Part shown: positions 48,357 through 56,475 of the stretch, piece after piece
How positions within the stretch are numbered: the first letter of the stretch is position 1
Layout of the letters: the number at the start of each line of letters is the position of its first letter
Source: Mesorhizobium sp. C432A
GTDB taxonomy: Bacteria; Pseudomonadota; Alphaproteobacteria; Rhizobiales; Rhizobiaceae
Reading direction: 5' to 3'
NCBI RefSeq assembly: GCF_030323145.1
Contig: NZ_CP100470.1
Span: 1 to 64,000, forward strand
Length of the DNA stretch: 64,000 nucleotides
The notes under the pieces: model-generated
What the model was told of the DNA's origin: nothing
Databases searched by the model: none
The model's input: only the letters and a program-made list of their open reading frames with translations
Program-made: the position numbers and the translations under genes

Positions 48357-48725
48357 TCAGACTATCGCAGCGCCCTCGGGACAACCTCGCAAAATCCAAT
48401 CTTTGATCGCGTCGATTTCGCCCTGGTTGAAGTAATCCGAGTCGTCGCCAGAAGTGCTCAAGGGCATTCTTCCGTACATCCCACCCTTTGAGAAAGCTGG
48501 CGTATCGCCTTGTAAGGCGTGAATAAGTATGGAGTTGTTCGGATCCCCGACAGCAACGATCCGTTCGCCTTTGACGGTGCCGTCCGTGACAAACTTCTGA
48601 TACGTCATGGTTCGCCACCACCGTCCGTGACCAGAAAAATCCGGATCTGCACCAACTCTGGCGCAGCAATCGTCCAGGAATTTCTGGAATTCGACCCAAC
48701 TGTTGATCACATTGGCCATCATCAT
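48357..48725 (-). CDS. Small cytochrome-c-like protein lacking a heme motif
   Basis: The 122-residue protein ends like many cytochrome c domains: 'NNSILIHALQGD', 'GRMPLSTSGDD', then 'QGEIDAIKDWILRGCPEGA'. This resembles the Met-ligand loop and final helix of such folds. No CxxCH heme-attachment site is seen; the only early cysteines are in 'LDDCCARVG'. It may be a degenerate cytochrome partner of the adjacent tyrosinase and CxxCH protein. Start MMMANV at 48725 follows GAGGAAGGG. Confidence 0.65.
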   Translation of the reverse strand: MMMANVINSWVEFQKFLDDCCARVGADPDFSGHGRWWRTMTYQKFVTDGTVKGERIVAVGDPNNSILIHALQGDTPAFSKGGMYGRMPLSTSGDDSDYFNQGEIDAIKDWILRGCPEGAAIV

Positions 48726-48761
48726 GCCCTTCCTCTTGAAAGTCCCAGCTGGGTGCTCTTG

Positions 48762-50177
48762 CTAATTCTGCGTCATAAAATCGACGAGAGCGCGCACCGT
48801 TGGATCGTCATCTAGGGCTGTCCTTGGCGCCTTACTTGTTGTGTTAAAGGTCGTGATGGCCGACACCGCCACCCTTGCGACAGCCTGCTGGGGGGGATCT
48901 GAGGCGTCCAACGCCATGAACGCCACAAAATCGAGGCCTTTTGAATTAGAAATGGCGTTGTGGCATTCCATACAACTGTGCTTGTTCCGCTGGTTGTAAG
49001 TTTCCATCGTCGTATTTGCCAAGGTCGATCCAATGCCGGTGGGGAATGGCGCTCCTGCGTTTGCCGGAGACTCAGGGCTTGGCATGGTCGGCCATTGGGT
49101 CATCACAAGCATATAGTTTGCCCAGACGGTTCCCTTGATCCCCGGCAATGCCCAATAGGCACGGTTTAGCGCCATGGTTTCGGGCTGAATACCTTGCTTT
49201 CGGACCACCTGCATCGGATCCGGATCGGGGGAAGGCAAATTGTTGACGCTGATAGCCTCAGGAGGCGTCGACGGCTTCAGATCTGAAGGTGGCTGGCCAG
49301 AATTATATGAGTACGGCACGTGAGACGTCACGGCATCGGGCTCGCTGTCGTGGGGAGGCACATTGTCGATATGCTCGAACGAGCTCCAAATCCATTGCGG
49401 GCGCAGCTTGGTCTTGATGACTATATGAAAGCCTACCAAGGCAACGGCTTGCTCCTTGCAAATAACGCTTCCGGCCTGAGCTGTGGCTTCTGGGTCGAAC
49501 ACAAATGCTGTCGATATGTAGAACCGATCCCGGATGCCATCATCAGCTGCGGTTAGGACGCGCCAGGCAGCCTTGATTTCGATGGAACCATCTTTGAATG
49601 AGCCAGGCGCGTCAAGCGTGGGCTGTTTGCCTTTTATGTACCATTCGTTTTGGAAGATCGTATCGAATTCATCGCGATTGAAACGAACTTCGTAACGCGT
49701 GTAGGTCTTGTTTTGCGCTATCAGCGGATTGGCAAAATCGGAAAGGCTCTGGGCGGCTTGATTGAAATCGGCGAAATGTGAAAACGCACTAAGCGTCTTT
49801 TTGTCGTTGCTGACAGCCCCGCCGCAAGGGTTGCTGCCGTCGAAACTATTCCATTCAGCGGGCTTCGCCGCACCGGGAGCAAAGACCTCATAGCGCGCCT
49901 TGAATGTTTCCCAGACCCGTGGGCCAGGATCAGCAAGCGTCTTGGCGGTATCAGGCTCGCCGCGATGCGATACGTCGGTCAATGCCGGCCAGTTCAACGC
50001 GATAAAGGCGCGCCAACTGAAATTATCGAACCGCGGAAACGGGCTTCCTGAACCGTCCGCTACATCGTCAATGCGTATGGGCGAGACCTTAGGGTCCACG
50101 TCATCGGCAGCAAGGCACCGGAACGAAGTCAGTGCAATCGCTATGACTATACTTAATCCAACGGTGCTGCGGCGCAA
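48762..50177 (-). CDS. Exported cytochrome-c-like protein with one CxxCH motif
   Basis: The 471-residue protein starts at TTG 50177 behind GGGGGAG. It has a signal peptide ('TVGLSIVIAIALTSFRCLAA'), a long N-terminal domain ('NFSWRAFIALNWPAL') and a heme-attachment motif 'CMECHNA' near residue 400. It is presumably periplasmic and may carry electrons. It resembles uncharacterised cytochrome family proteins; I know no assigned function. Position upstream of a small cytochrome-like protein and tyrosinase suggests a shared redox process. Confidence 0.78.
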   Translation of the reverse strand: MRRSTVGLSIVIAIALTSFRCLAADDVDPKVSPIRIDDVADGSGSPFPRFDNFSWRAFIALNWPALTDVSHRGEPDTAKTLADPGPRVWETFKARYEVFAPGAAKPAEWNSFDGSNPCGGAVSNDKKTLSAFSHFADFNQAAQSLSDFANPLIAQNKTYTRYEVRFNRDEFDTIFQNEWYIKGKQPTLDAPGSFKDGSIEIKAAWRVLTAADDGIRDRFYISTAFVFDPEATAQAGSVICKEQAVALVGFHIVIKTKLRPQWIWSSFEHIDNVPPHDSEPDAVTSHVPYSYNSGQPPSDLKPSTPPEAISVNNLPSPDPDPMQVVRKQGIQPETMALNRAYWALPGIKGTVWANYMLVMTQWPTMPSPESPANAGAPFPTGIGSTLANTTMETYNQRNKHSCMECHNAISNSKGLDFVAFMALDASDPPQQAVARVAVSAITTFNTTSKAPRTALDDDPTVRALVDFMTQN

Positions 50178-50284
50178 ATCTATCTCCCCCGTTACCGAAG
50201 TTTTAAAAGATGGCGCTGGAGGTACACGTGATCCAGCGACCTTTCTAACATGTCACTAAGTTTGCCACTCCTCGTTCAAGTGAG

Positions 50285-50701
50285 CTACCGTCGGACGCTC
50301 TTCGGTACCCACCAAGGGAATGGCCAGGGAACCGGCAAGCCTTCTCCACTCATCGAGGCTTTGGTCGGCACACTGGCGCCTTCGATCTTGGCCTCTATCT
50401 CGTTCGTCGAACTATGAACCCGGACACCAACTACCCACGCGGGAACGGGGAACGCCTTGGCGACACCAATGGTGGTAATGACTTCGAGCACCAAGCCCAT
50501 CGGCTGGCTCGCCACAAGATCGAGATCAAGAATACCGTCCATTGGGGGAGTTATGTATATCCATGGCGCGAGATCGGGATGCGTCCATCCAGTCATAGGA
50601 ACCGATCCTCTGGCCGATACTGCAATGGCTGGCGGATTATCGGGAATTGCGATTAAGCTTTCAATGTGTACGTCCTCGACAGAGTAGACACGCGACTGCA
50701 T
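50285..50701 (-). CDS. Hypothetical protein downstream of luxI copy 1
   Basis: Start at ATG 50701 behind the strong site GGGGAGGAA; the frame extends 12 codons further upstream. The ~138-residue product ('MQSRVYSVEDVHIESLIAIP') is mostly beta-strand-like, with Pro/Trp-rich ends ('WPFPWWVPKS'). There is no signal peptide or TM. It begins 45 bp after luxI copy 1 and could be expressed with it. Family unknown to me. Confidence 0.65.
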   Translation of the reverse strand: MQSRVYSVEDVHIESLIAIPDNPPAIAVSARGSVPMTGWTHPDLAPWIYITPPMDGILDLDLVASQPMGLVLEVITTIGVAKAFPVPAWVVGVRVHSSTNEIEAKIEGASVPTKASMSGEGLPVPWPFPWWVPKSVRR

Positions 50702-50745
50702 AGATTCCTCCCCATCAAAAGCACGATCTGTTCCCACTCATTGAC

Positions 50746-51402
50746 CTAGCGTAGAACAAACTCCGTCTTTCCATTGTCTATAAAGGGCAATTGCCTGCCG
50801 CGACGAACCAGCAGCGAATGGTCGATGCCGAGGATCTTGCGGACACTCGCCAGCGCCGCCTCATTCACGTCGATGTAGGCGACGATGTACCATTCGCCGT
50901 TTTCTTCGCGCGCCATGCCCATCGGCTCGGCCCGCCATTTGAGCGCGCCGTGGTGGGGCATGAAGTAGGTTTCCTGGATGCCGCCGACAGCGCCGAGACC
51001 CTCGTCGAGCGCGTATTCCATCACCGCGCAGCAGAGCTGCGTCAGCGTGCCCCGCAGCCCGGTCGAGCGTTTGTCGGGCACGACAAAAGTGCGTGTCCAT
51101 TCGGCCCAATCGGGACGCCTGGGCACGCCTGATTTTTCGCACATGTGAGAAAAGATCTCCGAGACCATGTGCGGCTCGCTCGTTGGGATCAACCGAGCCG
51201 AGGTCACCACGCGACCGTCTTCGATACCCAGCAGATAGGTTGCCGCTTCCGTATCGAACTGGTCCAGCTCGCGACCATCCGGGCTCGCAGGGCGCCAATG
51301 TTTCTGGTGCACGAAAAAGTCGTGCCGCCGGCGCAAAAACTCATCGAATTCGTTTTCGTAGAGATGCTTGTTATGCGCGTTGACGACATGGGCAGCTATC
51401 AT
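50746..51402 (-). CDS. luxI: Acyl-homoserine-lactone synthase, copy 1
   Basis: The 218-residue LuxI-family synthase has the conserved '[13 protein letters not shown]' (Arg, Phe, Trp), '[15 protein letters not shown]' (acidic catalytic residues), 'RLIPT' and 'EWTRTFVVP'. The '[11 protein letters not shown]' segment resembles BjaI/RpaI, synthases that use branched or aryl acyl-CoA. It is encoded within an apparently exact 795-bp repeat shared with 58480-59274. Only the last 12 residues ('[11 protein letters not shown]') differ from copy 2. Upstream lie the lux-box palindrome and only the last ~80 bp of a luxR gene. Confidence 0.92.
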   Translation of the reverse strand: MIAAHVVNAHNKHLYENEFDEFLRRRHDFFVHQKHWRPASPDGRELDQFDTEAATYLLGIEDGRVVTSARLIPTSEPHMVSEIFSHMCEKSGVPRRPDWAEWTRTFVVPDKRSTGLRGTLTQLCCAVMEYALDEGLGAVGGIQETYFMPHHGALKWRAEPMGMAREENGEWYIVAYIDVNEAALASVRKILGIDHSLLVRRGRQLPFIDNGKTEFVLR

Positions 51403-51410
51403 TGCGCGAT

Positions 51411-51431
51411 CCCCCGATCGTTCTTCGGGGG
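51411..51431 (-). promoter_or_regulatory. luxI leader hairpin, copy 1
   Basis: CCCCCGA (51411-51417) and TCGGGGG (51425-51431) pair with a 7-nt loop, 8 bp upstream of the luxI start. It may mask or expose the ribosome site. The same hairpin lies at 59105-59125. Confidence 0.5.
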
Positions 51432-51461
51432 AATAGTTGCAGTCTCGCTAAAGTACGTCAC

Positions 51462-51477
51462 CTGTCCGATCGGACAG
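51462..51477 (-). promoter_or_regulatory. lux-box-like palindrome, copy 1
   Basis: CTGTCCGATCGGACAG is a perfect 16-bp palindrome 60 bp upstream of luxI, in the position and style of a LuxR binding site. Confidence 0.75.
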
Positions 51478-51580
51478 TTGACACGTTCAGGGATGGATCA
51501 GACGCCTGCGCACTGCTTCGACAACGGCTTGCGTGGTCGAAGCGACGCCAAAAGCCTCACGAGCCCGCGTAGCGTGCCAT

Positions 51581-51918
51581 CCGTCGCATCAATCCGGCTG
51601 AGCGCGCCAATGCCGTTTGTCGATCCCGCTGGCATCTTGATCATTGGCGCCCGCGAGAAGCCCGATCGGGGCAATCCCGGCGCTTCGGTGGATTCGGACG
51701 GTTCGCGCTACGAGCTGAACCTGCAGAAAGAAGCAACAAAGCCGTTCCATGGCGACATCGAGCAACCCTTCTGGACAAGAGATTTCCTCGGGTCCGCAAG
51801 AATGCAGGCAGTATTCATACAACGCCCGACTTATGGGCAGCGAACTCCTGCTCCATGGCTTGATTGCTACGCGTTGATTTGCCTCGCGAGCAATGAATTC
51901 TGCACAATCCTAACGTCC
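51581..51918. other. Unassigned segment beyond repeat copy 1
   Basis: This stretch lies where the rest of luxR would be if the repeat continued, but it is unrelated to luxR. No convincing gene is seen. It is 338 bp between the repeat end and the subtilase stop and could be part of an inserted element. Confidence 0.45.
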
Positions 51919-53412
51919 CTAGAATTTTGAGAGCGCGTACTGCAAGGCAGCGTCAACATTGACCAGACCCGCTCCCGTTGCCAAATCGGTACCTGGTCCG
52001 GCCGTGCTGTTGAAGCGCTGGGGAAAACTGCGCCCGACGACGACATCGACTGCGGTCTCCGTCAGCGCTTCAATCACTTGAGCGGGGACCATCGCGGGCT
52101 TGGCGCCGAGCAGCACCGCTGCGGCGCCCGCCAACTGAGGGGCGGCCGCCGACGTACCAGAGAACAATGCCCATCCGTCATCGGCCAAAGTTCCGTCAGT
52201 AGAAGGGTCGTCATCGTTGGGCGCGGCTTCGTCAAGATCGATTGCACAGCCCGGCGGGATGGGCAACATTAGATATTGGGCCCGCGGCTGCATGCCTACC
52301 AAACCACACACTGTCGGCACGATGTGTTGGTCAAACCAGCTGCTCTGGTAGCCACTTGCATAGTCAGAAGCACGCAAATTGCCGTTCTTGTCCATGTTGA
52401 CGCCTCCCGCAGCCAGCACACCTTGCACCTGAGGCTCCACCGAAAACTGGCCGTTGCCTGCCGAGAAAACCACCAGAGTATTATGCTCAATCGCGTCCTG
52501 AATTTCGGCTGCCAACGCCATGTCAGCCTCGTCGGGAAGTCCAGAGGGCGGATATGTGCCGTCTCCTCCCCAAGAGCACGTTATAATCCTTGCGCCTATT
52601 TCTTTCGCCTTCAAGAATCCTGCTACAGCGCCTACCAGATCACCGCTGTCATTACTTGCTCGTATCGGCTGAAGATCGCATTCTGGTGCCAATGCAAAGA
52701 TGTTTGCAGACTCGCCAGTACCGTGACCCTGGGGGTCCTTGCTGCGGTTTGCGCCTTCCACTACGGCTACGGGCGTTCTGATTTTGTAGCCGTTGGCCGT
52801 AAAGAAGGGGTGCCGATACCATCCTGAGTCCGGCATCGCGACCAGAACATCCTTGCCCTTAAATCCCTTGTTGTGAGCGGCGATCGCGTTCAGCGTGAGA
52901 GCGACGTCACTCGGAACGCGCAGGTGGTACTTGGGCGAGTTCGGAGGGATCGGAGAGGGAAAAACGGCATGATAGATCCGCGGTTTTTCAAGGACGATGC
53001 CATCGATCTTCAGGCTCTTCGACTTCACCATCCCAACGCCTAGGGCCATTGGTTGCTTGTCACCGACAATATCAAGATGCGTGACGTACTGACTGTAGCC
53101 GCCGGCAGAATAAACGAACCGCTCCTTTGCATGCAGCTTGGCACCCGTGATGCTTTCGTAAGCGCCGCCAGGTGCGGCAACCGAAAACCCGAGCAGACTT
53201 TCAGAAATGATTGAAAACCCACCCTTCTCAAGTTCGCGGCGCACGGTATCGCGATCGTCCTTGGTAGCGCGATAGGCTTGGGAAGTGCTTTTGAGTTTTT
53301 TGTGATCCTCCTTGAATACCGATTCTTTTCCTCGCACGGACACATAGCCCATCACCATTCCTGGGATCGGGTTGTCAGATACGGTTTCGATCGGGAGGCC
53401 AAAGCGAGTCAT
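51919..53412 (-). CDS. Subtilisin-like serine protease (S8 family)
   Basis: Start at ATG 53412 behind GGAGAG. The ~497-residue protein has an N-terminal ~180-residue propeptide-like region and an S8 domain with Asp ('[12 protein letters not shown]'), His ('[13 protein letters not shown]'), oxyanion Asn ('VVFSAGNGQ') and Ser ('[13 protein letters not shown]'). There is no typical Sec signal, so export, if any, is by another route. The gene 17 bp upstream encodes a free-standing prodomain-like protein, which may chaperone or inhibit it. Part of the minus-strand run with LodA/LodB-like genes. Confidence 0.9.
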   Translation of the reverse strand: MTRFGLPIETVSDNPIPGMVMGYVSVRGKESVFKEDHKKLKSTSQAYRATKDDRDTVRRELEKGGFSIISESLLGFSVAAPGGAYESITGAKLHAKERFVYSAGGYSQYVTHLDIVGDKQPMALGVGMVKSKSLKIDGIVLEKPRIYHAVFPSPIPPNSPKYHLRVPSDVALTLNAIAAHNKGFKGKDVLVAMPDSGWYRHPFFTANGYKIRTPVAVVEGANRSKDPQGHGTGESANIFALAPECDLQPIRASNDSGDLVGAVAGFLKAKEIGARIITCSWGGDGTYPPSGLPDEADMALAAEIQDAIEHNTLVVFSAGNGQFSVEPQVQGVLAAGGVNMDKNGNLRASDYASGYQSSWFDQHIVPTVCGLVGMQPRAQYLMLPIPPGCAIDLDEAAPNDDDPSTDGTLADDGWALFSGTSAAAPQLAGAAAVLLGAKPAMVPAQVIEALTETAVDVVVGRSFPQRFNSTAGPGTDLATGAGLVNVDAALQYALSKF

Positions 53413-53429
53413 CGTGCTCTCCAAATGTC

Positions 53430-53696
53430 TCAGCTATGATAAGAACGCGGCTTAAAGAATGTAACGCTTTCGACGTGGCTGCGCAGCTCCAAGGGTAGAG
53501 CCAAGGTGCCAGTAGGCGCGATTTCATTCAGTGAAATGGAAAACGCTTGCTCGATTTTCGATTGGGTTCCTGCGAGCAACGCGCCAACCTTCATTGGAGT
53601 CACCGAAAGTCCGTGCTGCTCAAACCACCGATGAGCAACCTGAGTGTCCGCGAGTGGAGTAAACTTCACGAAAAGTTCGATGTTTTGGTCCGTCAT
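53430..53696 (-). CDS. Free-standing peptidase prodomain-like protein (putative split chaperone/inhibitor)
   Basis: Start placed at ATG 53696 (88 residues); the frame extends 13 codons further upstream. The pattern 'ADTQVAHRWFEQHGLSVTPM', then 'VGALLAGTQSKIEQAFSISL' and 'LPLELRSHVESVTFFKPR' resembles the activation domain of S53/kumamolisin-type proteases (V..WL...G..V ... G....V...F ... vP..L...V..V.gl). Here it is a separate gene 17 bp ahead of a subtilase. Likely function, by inference: folding aid or inhibitor of that protease. Confidence 0.65.
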   Translation of the reverse strand: MTDQNIELFVKFTPLADTQVAHRWFEQHGLSVTPMKVGALLAGTQSKIEQAFSISLNEIAPTGTLALPLELRSHVESVTFFKPRSYHS

Positions 53697-53882
53697 TATT
53701 TTGGATGATCTACGTTGTATTTCGATGAGAAGCATATCGTAATAAGATCACTGTGGGAAGCCGACTTACAAAAAAGTGCCGATCCATCCGAGTAGACACT
53801 ACAGAACGGTCTTGTTGTTCCTGACCGTCAAAAGCCATGGCCGCAATCTTGGAGTGATGGCAAACGTTTGGCATGACGCAGA

Positions 53883-54974
53883 TCAGGTTCCGTTACATGA
53901 TAGGCCTGAGCGACTCATCCAGAATGGATGACCCCTCCAGCGCCGTTCCATCCGGTAGATCGCACGCCTCTTTAGCAACGCTTTCTGGAACGCCGCCGCG
54001 CGCTGCCTGGCATACACCCGCAGGGCCGTGTCTGCGCCATCGTCTGCACATGTGGCGATGGCTTGTGCGACTGCCACCCCATCCGCAACAGCGCGTTCGA
54101 TTCCCGTACCAGAAACGGGGTCAAGGGATAGAGCGGCGTCTCCTACGGGAATCCACCGCCCTCGCCACAGCAAGGTGCGCGCAGATGTTCTTGCGCTCGA
54201 AACCTTTATGACAGTGTCACAATCCCATGGGGCTCGTGCCCTGATGAATTTTGTCATCGAAAGTTGCTCACGCACGAATTGGTCACGGCGAACGCCAGAC
54301 ACCAGACTGGCGTCCGTGAACAGGCAGACAATTTGGCAATCGAGGCTAGTCTGGCAGGCATACCACCACCCAACGGAACAGGATTCCACGAGTGCTCCTT
54401 CGTTTTGGAGATTGGCACAATTTGCCTCGAAGGAAAGACAAACCTGATCGTCGAAAAAGAGCCGTGCAACGTCTGTGTAGACAATCGACTTGGTTCTTGG
54501 TCCGACCGCCTCGACAACGAAATCGGCATCAAGCTCGAATTCCTCGTCCCCGCATACTCCGCTTAGACGCCACCGATGCCCGTCCCATCCACAAGCAGAT
54601 GCTCTGTAGCCCTCCAGCACGTCCACGCCGATCGATTTCGCTGCATCAAGCAGGACGCGCTCAAACGCGGACCGGATCAGAACAATAGCTGGTCCAGCCG
54701 ACCAGAACTTGTACGAATGTCCTGCCAGCTCCGGCGTCCCCCAGCACGAATGGAAATGGGACAGCGGGTATGCAGCCTCTGAAGGCAGGGCGATGCCGAA
54801 CGTGCTGGAGATATATTGAACAAGCTTCGGCCCGCACACTTCCCCTGCCCGCCACACTGCTGGACGCTCGCTGTTCAGCAGTGTCACGGCAAATCCAAGG
54901 CGACCCAGGGCAAGTGCACAAGAGCATCCTGCCGGTCCGGCCCCGACGATCACGATACGGCCGCCTCTGTTCAT
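53883..54974 (-). CDS. FAD-dependent oxidoreductase, LodB-like
   Basis: The 363-residue flavoprotein has an N-terminal dinucleotide fold 'IVIVGAGPAGCSCALALGRLG' and a second FAD motif 'GRWIPVGDAALSLDPVSGTGIERAV'. It resembles the geranylgeranyl-reductase/tryptophan-halogenase-like group that includes LodB. LodB-type proteins are needed to make the cysteine tryptophylquinone cofactor of LodA oxidases. Its ATG overlaps the LodA-like stop (54971-54974), the coupling expected for oxidase and maturation partner. The substrate assignment rests on context. Confidence 0.85.
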   Translation of the reverse strand: MNRGGRIVIVGAGPAGCSCALALGRLGFAVTLLNSERPAVWRAGEVCGPKLVQYISSTFGIALPSEAAYPLSHFHSCWGTPELAGHSYKFWSAGPAIVLIRSAFERVLLDAAKSIGVDVLEGYRASACGWDGHRWRLSGVCGDEEFELDADFVVEAVGPRTKSIVYTDVARLFFDDQVCLSFEANCANLQNEGALVESCSVGWWYACQTSLDCQIVCLFTDASLVSGVRRDQFVREQLSMTKFIRARAPWDCDTVIKVSSARTSARTLLWRGRWIPVGDAALSLDPVSGTGIERAVADGVAVAQAIATCADDGADTALRVYARQRAAAFQKALLKRRAIYRMERRWRGHPFWMSRSGLSCNGT

Positions 54975-56449
54975 GGCGTATTTGGCATCGCGGGATCTCT
55001 CTCGGCTTCCAGAAACACCTCGTTTGCACCGTCCTGCACTATGAAGCCTAGCCGGGGAAATCGCTCTACCAGCAAACTGTGCTTACTGGCCCCGCGGACC
55101 CAGTTTTTGTAATTATCGTGATCCTGGAAAGCGGTATCTGGCCTCTGGCTTGGCCACCAGTTGGTATTGCATTTGAGAAAATCCGCCTGCCAGGGCTGGG
55201 CCATCAGGGCCGTCAGATCACCGGCTGCCACCGTCGATTGGTCGATGCGGAAGTCAAAGGGGGAAGTGTACAGCGTGGTATCGAGGACTATGATTCCGGC
55301 TTCGATGCCTGGGCAGAAACCCTGTCCGACCGCCCCCTCGAGTGCGGCTCTTGTCAATCCGTTCGCGGTTGGCGTTGGACCATGTGAGGTTGGCGTATCG
55401 TCAAAATTCCCTGCTACCCACGCCGCGAGATTCGATTCCTGCGCTTGCCTGATTTCAAACTTTGGCCCTGCCGGATCGGTATGACCTTCAAGCAGTTTCT
55501 CTGCTTTCAGGATCAGCGCTTGCACCGTGGCACGTAGTGGCTGATCCGAGATGGACCTGCTTCGCAGCTTCGGATCTTCAAACGACGGGTCCTGCCACGT
55601 CGCTTCATCCTGCACCCAGCGATAACGGCGTGCTCGCTGGATCAACGGCAGGATGTCGAGATCAAATGATGGGACCGCAGCCGGAGGCGCCAGTCCCAGC
55701 TGGTCGATCCCGACTTGCCGGATGACATCATAGAGCGTGACGATCCCGCCAATGCCCGGAGCGTAGTCCGGAGGCGCCACGACGACCCAAGCGCCGCCCT
55801 CGGCATATACGGGAGCGTCGCCGGCACCGATGCTGATTTTCGCCGTAACCGGTCCGTCAGAAACATCGTCATACCATTTGGGATTTCGATAGTAGCTGCC
55901 TCCGATCGGGGTGCCAGGCGGTGCGCCCGATATTCCATTCCCCCCAAGCACAATGAGCATGCCGTTGGCGTCAGTGCGAAGACTGCCAAGCTCGACCGGG
56001 ACTTCAAATGCGGAACCGTTGGCGGTTGTCTTGAACATCCCATCCAGTGTCGGGCCGATCGCACTGGCGCCCGCGACGGACTTCGTGCCTCCCTTGATGT
56101 GCATTCCCGCTGCTGCTGCGTCGAGAGCGGGCCGCGTGGACTTGATCGGCGGGTTGGGCGGTCGAACAATTGCAGACTTTTTATTCTCAAGGGTCACGGA
56201 CCATTCCACCGTCGCTGACGGAGGCAGATTTGCCGGCGTCCAGGTAACCCCGTCCTCCGATTCGAACAGGTGAAACCGCGCACCTTGTTTGCGCAGTCTC
56301 GTCTTTCCGGCATTCTTGAATCTTGTCACAGGGGCGCCGGTTGCAGCCTCTGTCGGCCCGCCGCCGGGGATCTCTGGCCCCAGGAAAAAATCCTGGTCCT
56401 CGCCCAGCCGGGCAATACCGATCGCAGGAAAGATCTTGTACCGGGGCAT
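54971..56449 (-). CDS. LodA/GoxA-family cysteine-tryptophylquinone amino-acid oxidase
   Basis: Start at ATG 56449 ('MPRYKIFPAIGIARLG', the family's usual opening) behind GGAGAGGA. The 492-residue protein resembles L-lysine 6-oxidase LodA and glycine oxidase GoxA. The likely cofactor residues are Cys379 ('GQGFCPGIEAG') and Trp431/432 in 'PWQADFLKCNTNWWPSQRPD'. Members oxidatively deaminate amino acids with O2, releasing NH3 and H2O2, and LodA is antibacterial for that reason. It is shorter than LodA (about 700 residues). The substrate is unknown. Next to it are the LodB-like partner and a ferritin-fold protein. Confidence 0.88.
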   Translation of the reverse strand: MPRYKIFPAIGIARLGEDQDFFLGPEIPGGGPTEAATGAPVTRFKNAGKTRLRKQGARFHLFESEDGVTWTPANLPPSATVEWSVTLENKKSAIVRPPNPPIKSTRPALDAAAAGMHIKGGTKSVAGASAIGPTLDGMFKTTANGSAFEVPVELGSLRTDANGMLIVLGGNGISGAPPGTPIGGSYYRNPKWYDDVSDGPVTAKISIGAGDAPVYAEGGAWVVVAPPDYAPGIGGIVTLYDVIRQVGIDQLGLAPPAAVPSFDLDILPLIQRARRYRWVQDEATWQDPSFEDPKLRSRSISDQPLRATVQALILKAEKLLEGHTDPAGPKFEIRQAQESNLAAWVAGNFDDTPTSHGPTPTANGLTRAALEGAVGQGFCPGIEAGIIVLDTTLYTSPFDFRIDQSTVAAGDLTALMAQPWQADFLKCNTNWWPSQRPDTAFQDHDNYKNWVRGASKHSLLVERFPRLGFIVQDGANEVFLEAERDPAMPNTP

Positions 56450-56475
56450 CCGTTGGTCCTCTCCCAATTTAGGAT

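Larger units (their letters stand above)
50786..51580. repeat. 795-bp direct repeat, copy 1 (luxI + promoter + luxR 3' end)
   Basis: By eye this segment matches 58480-59274 base for base at a constant offset of 7694. It covers most of luxI, the luxI/luxR intergenic region and the final ~80 bp of luxR. Flanks differ on both sides. The 6.9 kb between the copies holds the oxidase/subtilase module. Confidence 0.93.

Noticed and set aside
51145..51930. A 261-codon + strand frame through repeat copy 1
   Set aside because: It is antisense to luxI and the lux promoter for half its length, and the same frame in copy 2 diverges after the repeat ends. A shadow frame.
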